This document shows, piece after piece, positions 9,074 to 18,089 of a stretch of 64,000 nt of DNA. The DNA comes from Aquabacterium humicola (lineage in GTDB: Bacteria > Pseudomonadota > Gammaproteobacteria > Burkholderiales > Burkholderiaceae_C): positions 1 through 64,000 of the forward strand of contig NZ_JARGNB010000013.1 in NCBI RefSeq assembly GCF_030167915.1. The letters run 5' to 3'. The translations under genes were made by a program, and so were the position numbers. Every line of letters begins with the position of its first letter. Position 1 is the stretch's first letter. A model generated the notes under the pieces. It did no database searches. It saw nothing but the letters and a program-made list of their open reading frames with translations, and had not been told where the DNA came from.

Positions 9074-9418
9074 CGAAGTCCTTGGATGCCGAATTGGAAA
9101 GATGGCGATTCTGCACCACCGGACTGACGAGCTGTCCAATGCACTGTCGGAGGCTCCACAGGTATCGGCGTTCGTCCCATTTCTCGTGGAGGTACCGGCG
9201 CTTCGAAATGGCGCCTTCCAGACCGGCTTTCCAGGCATTGCTTCGAACTCCAGCCGACCGATCCCCTGTGTCATGTCATCAGAACGGGGGAGCCGCTCCG
9301 ATGGACTGCTGTGCATGATCGGAAGGCGCATCTGGCGGACGCTTGGGCCGCCCATGCCGGCGCGCCTGCCCAACATGGTCTTGCGCTCATCCGTCAACAC
9401 CCATTCCGGAGAAGTGGC
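9074..9418. other. Divergent intergenic region
   Basis: 345 bp between the leftward H-NS-like gene and the rightward hydrolase. Open frames cross it on both strands, but none has a plausible start signal or recognisable protein. It presumably holds both promoters. Confidence 0.4.
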
Positions 9419-10651
9419 ATGTCCATCAGGAGATCCCTGGTCGCGACTGTGGTCAGCCTCTGCGTCAGTGGCCAATCGATGGCGGCTGGCTTCGAGCGTC
9501 TCGAAGTTTCCGAAGACCGGATCGCTTCCTACGAACTAAGCAGTGCCGAGCGCATAGCCGGCATGACCGTCGAGGCGCTCAAGAGGGAGGCCGAGAGGCG
9601 TGCAACTGTCACCGAGGGATCGTTCCCCGGTCGTTCTACCGGATGGTTGTGGCCCTTCGACAGCAAAGTGGACATCCACTACCGCATGTTCGAGAACCCG
9701 CAGGAATCTGTCGGCGGCATCGTGATCGTCAGCGGCCGCACCGAGGGCCTGGCGCTCTACTACGAGACGATCGGGGATCTGCTGGCGAACGGGTGGTCCG
9801 TCTACATCCACGACCATCGCGGACAGGGTTTCTCCTCAAGGCTGCTCGACGGCAAGGAAAACGAGTCGCGTGGCTATGTCGACGACTTCGACTACTACGT
9901 CGACGACCTGCGCTCCTTCACTGACCGCGTCGTCGGCAAGCGCAGCGGCAACGCGCGTCCGCTCTTCATCATGGCCCATTCGATGGGCGGTGCGATCACG
10001 TCACTGCTGCTGCAGAAGCAGGCCGGACCCTACAAGGCGGTGGCCCTCGTCACACCCATGCACGAGCCGTGGGCGGCGGGCGAGAGTCAGGAGCCTCTCA
10101 ACAAGGTGGCGGACAAGTACTGCGACGACATCGCCTACCCCTTTACCTTCAACGTACCCTTCGTCTCGGCCAGCTTTGCCGAAGGCGGCGACTTCGATGT
10201 GCAGGCAAAGGCCTCCGCCGCCGCGGGCCCGGACAAGTTCAGCATCACCCAGGACCCCAGGCGCCTTGCGCTAAATTGGCAGGCTCGGTCGGCGCCCTGC
10301 GCTGGAGCGCATTGCGGGCACGGGAACGCCAAGGTCGGCGGAGCCACCAAGCGTTGGTTCAATCAGGCCTGCGCCGCCTCCCGCGAAGCGCGCGGCAGTG
10401 CAGCGTCGGGGATCCAGATTCCTGTGCTGTTACTGCAGGGCGGGGACGACAGGATCGTCAAGCCGGAACGGCAGGTCGAGTTCTGCGATAACGTCAACCG
10501 CGGCAAGCCTGCCCCCAACTGCAAGGGCTACGTCGTTGAAGGTGGCCGCCACGCGCTCCTGATCGAGGACGACCGGTACCGGAAGCCGGTACTCGTCAAG
10601 CTGCAGGACTTCTTCAAGTGCGTCGGCACCGGAAGGACGGATTGCCATTAA
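9419..10651 (+). CDS. Secreted alpha/beta hydrolase (lysophospholipase/monoglyceride lipase type)
   Basis: A 410-residue protein starting with a signal peptide (residues 1-23, RRSLVATVVSLCVSGQSMAA). The ATG at 9419 has GGAG nine bases upstream. The alpha/beta-hydrolase pattern is clear: the oxyanion-region strand IVIVSGRTEGLALYYE, the HDHRGQGFSSR motif typical of the PldB/Hydrolase_4 family, the nucleophile elbow AHSMGG (GxSxG-like, with H in place of the first Gly), a late acidic residue in LQGGDDRIV, and the catalytic His in EGGRHALLIE. An extra segment with cysteines (CAGAHCGHG, FNQACAA) suggests disulphides. It probably hydrolyses lysophospholipids or monoacylglycerols in the periplasm or outside the cell. 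Confidence 0.85.
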   Translation: MSIRRSLVATVVSLCVSGQSMAAGFERLEVSEDRIASYELSSAERIAGMTVEALKREAERRATVTEGSFPGRSTGWLWPFDSKVDIHYRMFENPQESVGGIVIVSGRTEGLALYYETIGDLLANGWSVYIHDHRGQGFSSRLLDGKENESRGYVDDFDYYVDDLRSFTDRVVGKRSGNARPLFIMAHSMGGAITSLLLQKQAGPYKAVALVTPMHEPWAAGESQEPLNKVADKYCDDIAYPFTFNVPFVSASFAEGGDFDVQAKASAAAGPDKFSITQDPRRLALNWQARSAPCAGAHCGHGNAKVGGATKRWFNQACAASREARGSAASGIQIPVLLLQGGDDRIVKPERQVEFCDNVNRGKPAPNCKGYVVEGGRHALLIEDDRYRKPVLVKLQDFFKCVGTGRTDCH

Positions 10652-11222
10652 ATCGCGTCCTTCGCGACCGCAGGCCCGGCGCCAAGCCGATGCGGCGGCG
10701 GCGAACCCGAGGCAACCGGGGGCGTCTGCGTGTTCACCGCCACGCCGCGGCCCGCGACGAACTGCGTCTCGGTCCTGGTCGTGGACGAACTCATCTGGTA
10801 CGCGGACGCACTGATCAAGGCGCACTGGGCCGTGGATCAGATTATCGCGAGCGTCGCTACAGCGGTCGAGCCAAAGAGCATTCCGAACATGATGTCCCCC
10901 CGAGTGGTTGGCTGACCGCTAGCTTCAAGTCGACACGGCGTCTCTCCAAGTGTTGGCTTTGCGAATGAGATCTCTGCCCCCGCGAGTCAGTAGTTGGCGC
11001 AAACGCCCCTGAATTTCCATCACCAATTTCCAAGTGGTACGCAAGCTCGCAAACGGCGCGCCCCGCGAGCGACGCCGGCGACTATCCCGAGTCGGCAAAC
11101 CGGAGCGACCGCAAGCGAAGTCCATGGCCGGCCCGGTCGATCGTCCGGGCATCCATCGGACGGATGAGGATGCGCGCCGCGCTTTGCGGAATGATCACGG
11201 CACACAACGGCTGGAGGGGGCG
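10652..11222. other. Intergenic region without a convincing gene
   Basis: About 570 bp. A 61-codon frame (10730-10915, plus) is open but has no good ribosome-binding site and no recognised relatives. Base composition dips around 10850-11040, which is compatible with promoter DNA for the DUF3616 gene. No terminator hairpin was identified after the hydrolase. Confidence 0.35.
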
Positions 11223-12227
11223 ATGAGCGAGCGGATGTCCGATGCGACCTCGACGAGCAGGTCCTGCGGCCCCACCCTTCGGACAGTAGCCTTCATGCCG
11301 GTGCTGCTCGCGTCCCTCGCCGCCGCCCAGACCCCCGGCCACTACACGGGACTGGCAGAAGCCTCGGCCGCCGCCGCGCTCGACGCGGAGCACATGGTCG
11401 TCGCCGAGGACGAGTGCAACACTCTCCTGGTCTACAAGTTCGGCCAGCCGTCGCCGGTCGGCAAGCCGATCGAGCTCGACCTGGGCACTGGAGGCAAGGC
11501 CTCGGACCTGGAAGGAGCGGCGCGCGTCGGGGATCTCATCTACTGGATCTCCTCCCACAGCCAGACGAAGTCCGGCAAGGCGAACGAGTGGCGACACCGC
11601 TTCTTCGCAACCCGTGTCGACAGGTCGACGTCGCCGCCGACGGTCACCCCATTCGGGAAGCCGCACGCCGGGCTGATGAAGGCCGCGGCCGACGACAAGA
11701 ACCTGGCAGGCCTGAATCTCGCGGACGCTGCTGCGAAACTGCCCGAAGAACCCGGAGGCCTGAACATCGAAGGTCTCGCCGCCTGGGGGAACGATGGACT
11801 GCTCATCGGCTTCAGGAGCCCGCTGCGCAGCGGCGACAAGGCGGTGCTGGTGCCCCTCGAGAACCCATCGGCCGTCCTCGCGGGCGAGGCACCGAGGTTC
11901 GCGCCCCCGCTGCTGCTCGACCTGGACAAGCGCGGCATTCGCAGCATCGACCGCGTGGGCGACCACTACGTCATCGTCGCCGGCCCGACCGCCAACGTCG
12001 GTTCCTTCGACCTCTATCGCTGGTCAGGCAACGCGAACGACAAGCCCGTCCTCCTGCCTGGATCCCTGCCCGCCGGCCATGCCTTCGAGGCGCTGGTCGC
12101 GATCCCCGGGACCCGGGACAGGAAGCTGGTGCTGCTGAGCGACGACGGCGTCGACGACGGCATCAAGTGCGGCAAGTCGGGCAAGGCCGCGCAGAAGTTC
12201 CGGTCCATGCATCTCGAGCTGAAGTAG
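11223..12227 (+). CDS. DUF3616 secreted protein
   Basis: A 334-residue protein. A hydrophobic stretch at residues 20-37 (TVAFMPVLLASLAAAQ) is a signal peptide with an unusually long N-region. The body matches the DUF3616 pattern: a beta-propeller-like chain with DLEGAARVGDLIYWISSHSQTKSGK.., GLNIEGLAAWGNDGLLIGFRSPL and AFEALVAIPGTRDRKLVLLSDDG. Members are predicted periplasmic beta-propellers of unknown activity, perhaps related to phytase- or esterase-like propellers. GGAGGGGGCG precedes the ATG. A longer in-frame start at 11034 exists but adds an arginine-rich, non-signal sequence. Confidence 0.75.
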   Translation: MSERMSDATSTSRSCGPTLRTVAFMPVLLASLAAAQTPGHYTGLAEASAAAALDAEHMVVAEDECNTLLVYKFGQPSPVGKPIELDLGTGGKASDLEGAARVGDLIYWISSHSQTKSGKANEWRHRFFATRVDRSTSPPTVTPFGKPHAGLMKAAADDKNLAGLNLADAAAKLPEEPGGLNIEGLAAWGNDGLLIGFRSPLRSGDKAVLVPLENPSAVLAGEAPRFAPPLLLDLDKRGIRSIDRVGDHYVIVAGPTANVGSFDLYRWSGNANDKPVLLPGSLPAGHAFEALVAIPGTRDRKLVLLSDDGVDDGIKCGKSGKAAQKFRSMHLELK

Positions 12228-12330
12228 CCGGTCGCAGCGCGCCGGTCCGACGCATCGGCCGGTCGCGGATCTCTTTTGCCCTGCCGGTGGCGCCCCGGGA
12301 CAGGTCGCCGACGTATCCCAGAGAGGAGTC

Positions 12331-14043
12331 ATGATGCCAGGAGCCAGGGACATCGAATGGTTCAAGGTCCAGCTGGGACCGCAGATCGTGCCGGCGCTCG
12401 CGGGAACACCGCTGACGCTCGACTTCATGGCCGCGCTGGCCTGCCAGGAGACCGGGGAAGTCTGGCCCACGCTTCGCAAGAATGGGATGACCGTGCCGCA
12501 GGTCCTGGCGCTGTGCGTCGGCGATACGCTCGACTCGGACAAGGGGCGCAAGGCCTTCCCGCGGACCAAGGCCGACCTGGTGGCGGCGCCGCAGGGCGAC
12601 CGGATGTTCGAGATCGCACGCCAGGCGCTGGTCGACATGGCCAAGTCCATCCCGGCCTACGCGGGCGCGGCAGCCAGGCCGAACAAGTTCTGCCATGGCT
12701 TTGGGCTGTTCCAGCGCGACCTGCAGTTCTTCCAGGTCGATCCCGGCTTCTTCCTGGACAGGACCTACGAGACGCTGGAAGGCACGCTCGCCGAGGCCCT
12801 GAAGGAACTGAAGCGATGCCTCAAGAAGCTCGGCTTCGACACCCGGCCCTCGCTCGACGACCTCGAGCTCGCCGCCGTGGGCATCGTCTACAACACGGGT
12901 GGCTTCAAGCCGGAGAAGGGCCTCAAGCAAGGTCATCACAACGGGAGCCAGTTCTACGGCGAGGCACTCTTCGACTTCCTGAGGCTGGCCCACACGGTCG
13001 CGGCGCCAGGTGCGTCGCCAGAAGTGCCGCCGCCCGCCAACGGCGAAGCGGCCGTGCTGCCGCCGTCGATCGTGACCAGCGCGGGCGCGGCGATGTGCGT
13101 GCGCGTCGCCGAGGGCATGCTGCGCCTGCGCAGCGAGCCGAGGATCTCCGAGCCGTCCCAGGCCAACGTCATCGGCCACCTGCCCGACGGCCATCCCGTC
13201 CGGGTGCTCGGCGCGCCGACGACAAGGCGCTTCGTGGAGGTCGAGACCAGCCTGAACGGCGCGCTGCTGCACGGCTTCGCTTCGCAGAAGTTCCTGGAGC
13301 CGGTCGCGGACGCGTCCGGCGCCATCGAGGTGCTGGTGCCCATCACGAAGCCTGCGACCGCGGGCATCAAGGCGGTGCATGCGCCGACCAGGCCCGGCGT
13401 CATCGCGCGGCGCAAGACCATCGCGACGGCGCTGTCCCTCAACGAGCCGAACCAGCCCGCGCGCAGCGGTGCCACGGCCGACGAGCTGCGGGCATCGATC
13501 GCCCGCGTCATCGAGTGGCTCGACGTCGAGAATCCGATGCACGCCCGCTACCAGCCGAGGGACGGCCTGACCTTCTGCAACATCTACGCGCACGACTTCT
13601 GCCACCTCGCGGGCGCCTACCTGCCGCGGGTCTGGTGGACGGACAAGGCGCTCGTCGCACTGGCCAAGGGCGAGACGGTCGAGCCGAGGCTCGGCGCGAC
13701 GATCGGCGAGGTGGTGGCAAACGAACTCTTCGCCTGGCTGCGCGACTTCGGTCTCGAGTTCGGCTGGCGCCAGACCGGCACCTTGACCAAGCTGCAGACC
13801 GAGGTGAACCAGGGTGCCATCGGCGTCATCGTGGCGAGACGCAAGGAAGGCAAGCGCCCCGGCCACATCGCCATGGTCGTTCCGGAGACGGACTCCGACA
13901 CCGCCAAGCGAGACGGCAGCGGCGATGTCACCGCGCCGCTGCAGAGCCAGGCCGGGGCCAGCAACTTCCGGCGGGGAACGGGCAGGAAGAACTGGTGGCT
14001 CGGCGAGGAGTTCGCGGAGTTCGCGTTCTGGCTGCACGCCTGA
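12331..14043 (+). CDS. Modular peptidoglycan-hydrolase-like protein
   Basis: A 570-residue protein with three apparent parts. Residues 1-220 resemble a lysozyme/transglycosylase-like domain (FMAALACQETGEVW with a candidate catalytic Glu, then FCHGFGLFQRDLQFF). Residues about 250-330 look like a bacterial SH3 domain (MCVRVAEGMLRLRSEPR.., GHLPDGHPVRVLG). Residues about 400-570 resemble an NlpC/P60- or CHAP-type cysteine amidase: a candidate Cys in FCNIYAHDFCHLAG and a His in RPGHIAMVVPE. No signal peptide is visible, so export would need another route such as a phage-type holin or a secretion system. The closing residues KNWWLGEEFAEFAFW are conserved-looking. Domain assignments are by eye and need a profile search. 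Confidence 0.6.
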   Translation: MMPGARDIEWFKVQLGPQIVPALAGTPLTLDFMAALACQETGEVWPTLRKNGMTVPQVLALCVGDTLDSDKGRKAFPRTKADLVAAPQGDRMFEIARQALVDMAKSIPAYAGAAARPNKFCHGFGLFQRDLQFFQVDPGFFLDRTYETLEGTLAEALKELKRCLKKLGFDTRPSLDDLELAAVGIVYNTGGFKPEKGLKQGHHNGSQFYGEALFDFLRLAHTVAAPGASPEVPPPANGEAAVLPPSIVTSAGAAMCVRVAEGMLRLRSEPRISEPSQANVIGHLPDGHPVRVLGAPTTRRFVEVETSLNGALLHGFASQKFLEPVADASGAIEVLVPITKPATAGIKAVHAPTRPGVIARRKTIATALSLNEPNQPARSGATADELRASIARVIEWLDVENPMHARYQPRDGLTFCNIYAHDFCHLAGAYLPRVWWTDKALVALAKGETVEPRLGATIGEVVANELFAWLRDFGLEFGWRQTGTLTKLQTEVNQGAIGVIVARRKEGKRPGHIAMVVPETDSDTAKRDGSGDVTAPLQSQAGASNFRRGTGRKNWWLGEEFAEFAFWLHA

Positions 14044-14067
14044 CAAACTCGCGATGTGAGCGGCCCG

Positions 14068-14089
14068 CGCCGGCCCCAAGGGGCCGGCG
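14068..14089. terminator. Bidirectional GC hairpin between convergent genes
   Basis: A perfect 10-bp stem (CGCCGGCCCC, 14068-14077, with its complement at 14080-14089) separated by AA. It lies between the stops of two convergent genes and lacks a T-tract on either side, so it is a candidate bidirectional terminator or transcript-end stabiliser. Confidence 0.5.
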
Positions 14090-14109
14090 GGCCTAGATAA
14101 GACCGGCGC

Positions 14110-16962
14110 TCAGCCCGCGATGAGCGGGATCGGGCTGTTCTCCTGGCCCGGCAGCACCGCGCAGGCCACGAACCCCGGCGGCACGGCTCGGCCGCAGAAC
14201 TGGGCCATGGCAGCAGCGAAGGTCGCGAACGGCCACGACACCATCTCGGAGTTGCCGACCAGCGTCTGGCTGGCCACCGAGAAGCGGGCCAGCGCATCGG
14301 TGATGGCGCGCAGCGGCACACGGGCGGCGGCCTCGCTCTGTGCCAGCTGCGTCGGGTCGACGGCTTCGAGCGCACTGCGCAATGAGTGGCACTGTGCCTG
14401 CAGCTCGACGATCGCGTTCAGCAGCACGGACAGCCTGAACATCGTGCCGAGCATGCGGTGCAGCTCCGACCCGTCGATCATGAGCCGCGCATCGAGGCCG
14501 AGCCGCTCGTAGACCGAGCTGGACATGTTGCTCGGACGCGCGCTCCAGCGCGACGGGAACCGCCCGAAGCAGGCGATGTGCCGCGCCATCTCGTCATCGA
14601 ACTGGCCGTCCACCCTTGCGGCGAGGTCCCGCAGCAAGGCACTCGGCGGCACGTCCCATACCTCGCCGAACTCCGCGTCGAGCGCGCGCATCCCGAAGCG
14701 CACGATGGCGCGCCGCAGGTCGTCCGGCGCGGTATCCAGGAACCGTCGGAACTCGTCGCCCTGGAGCGTCATGGGCAGCAGGAATGCGACATTGCGCCGG
14801 AAGTGCTTGTCGTCCATCGACTGGCCGTCCGGCCCCTTCAGCAAGGCGCGGATGTCCAGCGTGCCGCTGCCGCCTGCCACGCGCGCGAGCGCGCGCTGCA
14901 TGCCTTCGAACAGCTCCGCGGTCATGTCCCGGCCCTTGGCGGAGTACGCGCCGTTGAACGCGAACTCGATCGCTGCAGGACCGGAGGCATTCGCCCGTAC
15001 GACCGACAGGACCATCTTCGCGTGCCGCTCGGTCCAGTAGCTGGCCGCGTCGGCCTGCACCGTGCTCTTGCCGCTGGCCAGCACGTTGCCGGCGAGATCG
15101 GCCTGCAGTTGCAACTCGGACGTCTTGACGACCTTGTTGTCGATCGTGAACCCGAAGAGGTTGATCGACGTCGACGCGGTGCTGACGCGCTTGGACGCAC
15201 GCAGCAGCCAGCCCTCCGGCTCGCCGTGGATCGCGCCGCTGCGACGGGCCGACTCGACCAGCACGACCAGGTCGTCGAGACGGCCGCTCCACAGCGCCTG
15301 GAAGAGGCGCTCCGCGGCACCCAGGTCGTCCGCAGGGACGAAGGTCGCTCGGAAGAAGGTCTGGTTGAGCCGGGTGTCCTCGAGCGTCCCGGCGAGCGTC
15401 AGCGCGATCTTGGCGCGCTGGGCATCGCCCAGGACGTCGAGCACGCGCTTGCGTAGCTTCGCGTACTCGGCCAGGCCGCGCGTGATCGCATCGGCGGCCT
15501 GCGTTTCCGAGATCTTCGCAGCGACGTCCTGGAGCTCGGCCTGGATCTTGTCGCCGAGCGCGGCGAGCGGCTCGAGCAGCTTGGTGGCTGCGGCCAAAGT
15601 CTTGTCCTTGATATCGCCCTCGATCTTGGCGACCGCGCCCTCGAACTTCTTCTTCGCGCCGGCGATCTGTGCATCGGCCAGTTGGTCGAGCTTCGTGCGC
15701 AGGTCCGCGGCGATCGGCAGGCCGCCGAAGGCGCGTTCGAGCCAGCGATCGATCAGCGCACTGGCGTTGCCCGCGATCGAGGCGAACTTGCCGCCGAGCT
15801 TGTCGATCTCGTCCACCAGCGGCGCAGCGATGCGATCGGCCAGCGACTTGGCCAGCGCCTTCTGGTCGCCGAACCCGGCGGTAAGCAGGACGAGGTCCTT
15901 CGCCTTCGAATCGCCGAGGAGCTTCTCCAGCGCCGCACGGACCTCGTCACGAATCGCCGTGCCGGGCTGGGTGAGCAGGGCGAGCGAGTCCTCCACCTTG
16001 TCCGGGTCGGGCAGTTGGCTGCGCAGGAAGCGATCGGCCGACGCCGCGAGTGCAGTGGCGTCGATCCCCGCGGAAAGCGACAGCGCAAGAGACTTCGATG
16101 AGGACTTCGAACGCTCCAGCCTGACCTCGACGCCGAAGCGCTTGGTCCCATCGGGTCGCGTGCCGGCCTCCTTGACGATGCAGCGCAGGCGGAACAGGCC
16201 TTCGATGCCGAACCTGGCGCTCCCGGAGATGCCCAGCGAATAGGACAGCTTCGCCCTCTCGCCGTCGAAGCCCCAGGTCCAGCCCGACTTGACGATCGAG
16301 GTGCTGGCGGAGAACGAGACGCCGAGGCTGCCGACGAGCTCGGCAGTGGATCCCCAGTACTCGAAGTCCCCCGCGCGCTCGAGCTGCTTCTCGAGGCTCA
16401 TCGGCGGCACCATGAATGGCACGGCCTCGAGCAGCGCCTGGCCGAGGCGCCTGTGATTGGCGCCGGCGATGTACCACTCGAGGGCCGCCTTTGCGGACGC
16501 CTGCGCGCCGGCCTTCAGGGACCAGATCCCGGCGCTGGCGCCGCCCGACGCGCCCGCGCCGAGCTCGCCGTTGACTGCATAGCGCACGATCTGGTGGCCG
16601 TCGCGCGGCGCGAGGCCGAGGGTGGACAGCTGCTCGTCGTCCAGCACGTCGGCGATGATCGCCAACGAGGCCTTGGTGTTCAGCGTCCAGGTCCAGTCGC
16701 CGGCCTTCGCAACGTGGTTGGCCTCTGGAGCGATCAGCGACAGGTCCAGGCCGTCGCCGTCGGCGCGCAAGTCCGCCAACGGCAACGCCAGCGGCTTCCA
16801 TTTCCTGGCCTTGTCGGAGTCGTCGAACGCCTGCAGCAGCGCGCCATTGAGCTTCGACTTGGCTGCGTCGAGCGCTTCAGGGTCCGTGCCGCCGGACAGC
16901 TTGCTGTCGACGAATGCCTTCACCGCATCGCCGGCAGCGACCTCCAGGAACTTGTTCGCCAT
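14110..16962 (-). CDS. Large uncharacterised protein (950 residues)
   Basis: The family is not recognised. ATG 16962 is chosen for the CTGGGGGAG ribosome-binding site just upstream. There is no signal peptide or clear membrane segment. The N-terminal half is rich in beta-strand-like glycine/serine segments (SLGVSFSASTSIVKSGWTWGFDGE..; LSYSLGISGSARFGIEG), suggesting a beta-rich or porin-like body. The middle (about residues 395-560) is alanine/lysine-rich and likely helical or coiled-coil (AKKKFEGAVAKIEGDIKDK). The C-terminal 350 residues are mixed. It converges on the peptidoglycan-hydrolase-like gene across a hairpin. Codon bias is the same as its neighbours and it is clearly a real gene; no function is proposed. 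Confidence 0.75.
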   Translation of the reverse strand: MANKFLEVAAGDAVKAFVDSKLSGGTDPEALDAAKSKLNGALLQAFDDSDKARKWKPLALPLADLRADGDGLDLSLIAPEANHVAKAGDWTWTLNTKASLAIIADVLDDEQLSTLGLAPRDGHQIVRYAVNGELGAGASGGASAGIWSLKAGAQASAKAALEWYIAGANHRRLGQALLEAVPFMVPPMSLEKQLERAGDFEYWGSTAELVGSLGVSFSASTSIVKSGWTWGFDGERAKLSYSLGISGSARFGIEGLFRLRCIVKEAGTRPDGTKRFGVEVRLERSKSSSKSLALSLSAGIDATALAASADRFLRSQLPDPDKVEDSLALLTQPGTAIRDEVRAALEKLLGDSKAKDLVLLTAGFGDQKALAKSLADRIAAPLVDEIDKLGGKFASIAGNASALIDRWLERAFGGLPIAADLRTKLDQLADAQIAGAKKKFEGAVAKIEGDIKDKTLAAATKLLEPLAALGDKIQAELQDVAAKISETQAADAITRGLAEYAKLRKRVLDVLGDAQRAKIALTLAGTLEDTRLNQTFFRATFVPADDLGAAERLFQALWSGRLDDLVVLVESARRSGAIHGEPEGWLLRASKRVSTASTSINLFGFTIDNKVVKTSELQLQADLAGNVLASGKSTVQADAASYWTERHAKMVLSVVRANASGPAAIEFAFNGAYSAKGRDMTAELFEGMQRALARVAGGSGTLDIRALLKGPDGQSMDDKHFRRNVAFLLPMTLQGDEFRRFLDTAPDDLRRAIVRFGMRALDAEFGEVWDVPPSALLRDLAARVDGQFDDEMARHIACFGRFPSRWSARPSNMSSSVYERLGLDARLMIDGSELHRMLGTMFRLSVLLNAIVELQAQCHSLRSALEAVDPTQLAQSEAAARVPLRAITDALARFSVASQTLVGNSEMVSWPFATFAAAMAQFCGRAVPPGFVACAVLPGQENSPIPLIAG

Positions 16963-17231
16963 TTGAATCGACTCCCCCAGTGATGAATGCAGGGCACCCG
17001 CCCTGCCGCGCGCGAGTATCGATCGCAGCCCCTGCCGAGGAATCAATCAAGGAGGGGAGGCGCGGCGTCCAATGCGCCGACTCGATTCATTGAACCTTCG
17101 CGACTCCTGGACGCTGCGATACCGCGTCAGGAACGACTGGTCAAGCACCGCATTCATGATGACCGGCACCGACGTCCGAATTAGCCTCAGCGGCTCAAGG
17201 GGCCAAGTCCAGGAACACGCAGGGAGCCGGC

Positions 17232-18089
17232 ATGCCCATCTACGACCAGCGCGTGGTCGCTCGAATCCTCTTCGCGGAGACCTCGGATCTCACCGCGGAC
17301 CCGGATGCCCCGGACGAGCTCGCCAAGATTCGCGCTGTCATGGCGTGGATGATCAGGAGGTCCGATCGCGGGATTGGCTACGGCGCCCCGGTCGACCCGG
17401 GCAGTGCAGTGACGGACACGCCCGACCAACTCGCTGCCTGGCAGGCGTGCCAGCAAGCCGCAGCCAATCCCGCCGCGCCGCCCAGCTTCGGCCCGCGTGA
17501 GCCGGATGTCGCGTTCCTGACGGCCGACAGACCGACGATGATCCAGGGGCTGGTCCAGGAACACCCCTGGCTCACCTCCACGGCGCTGGAGCCAGTAGGG
17601 AAAGCGCAGCGCCACGGCAATCCGATCCAGCCGTGGGGGTCGCGCAAGGTGCTTCGCGATCGGGGCGCTATCCGGATGGGCGCCCGGCGGTCGTCACGAC
17701 GCCTGAGCCAGGCTATCGCAAGCCGTATTTCGGCGCAGCTGCTTTCGTGGCCGTACTGGCCGCGCTGCTTCTTTCCGCATGGCTGCCGAACTACCTGCGG
17801 GAACAAGCCCAGGTGCCCAGGATGGAGCACGAGCGTGCCGTCGCCGCAGCTGACTCGGCCGCCAAGGCCGTCGCGGAGAAACCGGATGACCGAGCGCTTG
17901 CCACGCGCAGTGCCGCGGCCCTGGAGGCGGTCAAGAAGACGAAGGCGGCGCTCGACAAGGCGCAGCCGCCGTCCCTGCTACCTGCGTGGGCCTTGGCACT
18001 TGCCGCCCTCAGCTCCCTGCTGGCCGTCATCGCCTATGGCTTGGACCGGCAACCCCTGGGCTTCCTCGTCGATGAGCGAGGACGAATGA
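17232..18089 (+). CDS. Possibly frameshifted gene; N-terminal part coding
   Basis: The frame starts at an ATG preceded by GCAGGGAGCC, a good ribosome-binding site. Its first 135-140 codons look coding (VVARILFAETSDLTADPDAP.., KIRAVMAWMIRRSDRGIGYG), faintly like a SleB-type cell-wall hydrolase start. From about 17650 the translation turns into an arginine/serine/proline-rich shadow of the next gene, so coding potential has moved to another frame. Either one base was gained or lost near 17600-17650, fusing or unlinking two genes, or the true stop of the first gene has been destroyed. The closing stop at 18089 is therefore probably not biological. Confidence 0.4.
   Translation: MPIYDQRVVARILFAETSDLTADPDAPDELAKIRAVMAWMIRRSDRGIGYGAPVDPGSAVTDTPDQLAAWQACQQAAANPAAPPSFGPREPDVAFLTADRPTMIQGLVQEHPWLTSTALEPVGKAQRHGNPIQPWGSRKVLRDRGAIRMGARRSSRRLSQAIASRISAQLLSWPYWPRCFFPHGCRTTCGNKPRCPGWSTSVPSPQLTRPPRPSRRNRMTERLPRAVPRPWRRSRRRRRRSTRRSRRPCYLRGPWHLPPSAPCWPSSPMAWTGNPWASSSMSEDE

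Noticed and set aside
10730-10915. 61-codon plus-strand frame after the hydrolase
   Set aside because: No good start signal or conserved pattern; too weak to list as a gene.
12163-14079. 638-codon minus-strand frame opposite the cell-wall hydrolase-like gene
   Set aside because: Antisense shadow; the plus frame has SH3- and amidase-like motifs and a ribosome-binding site.
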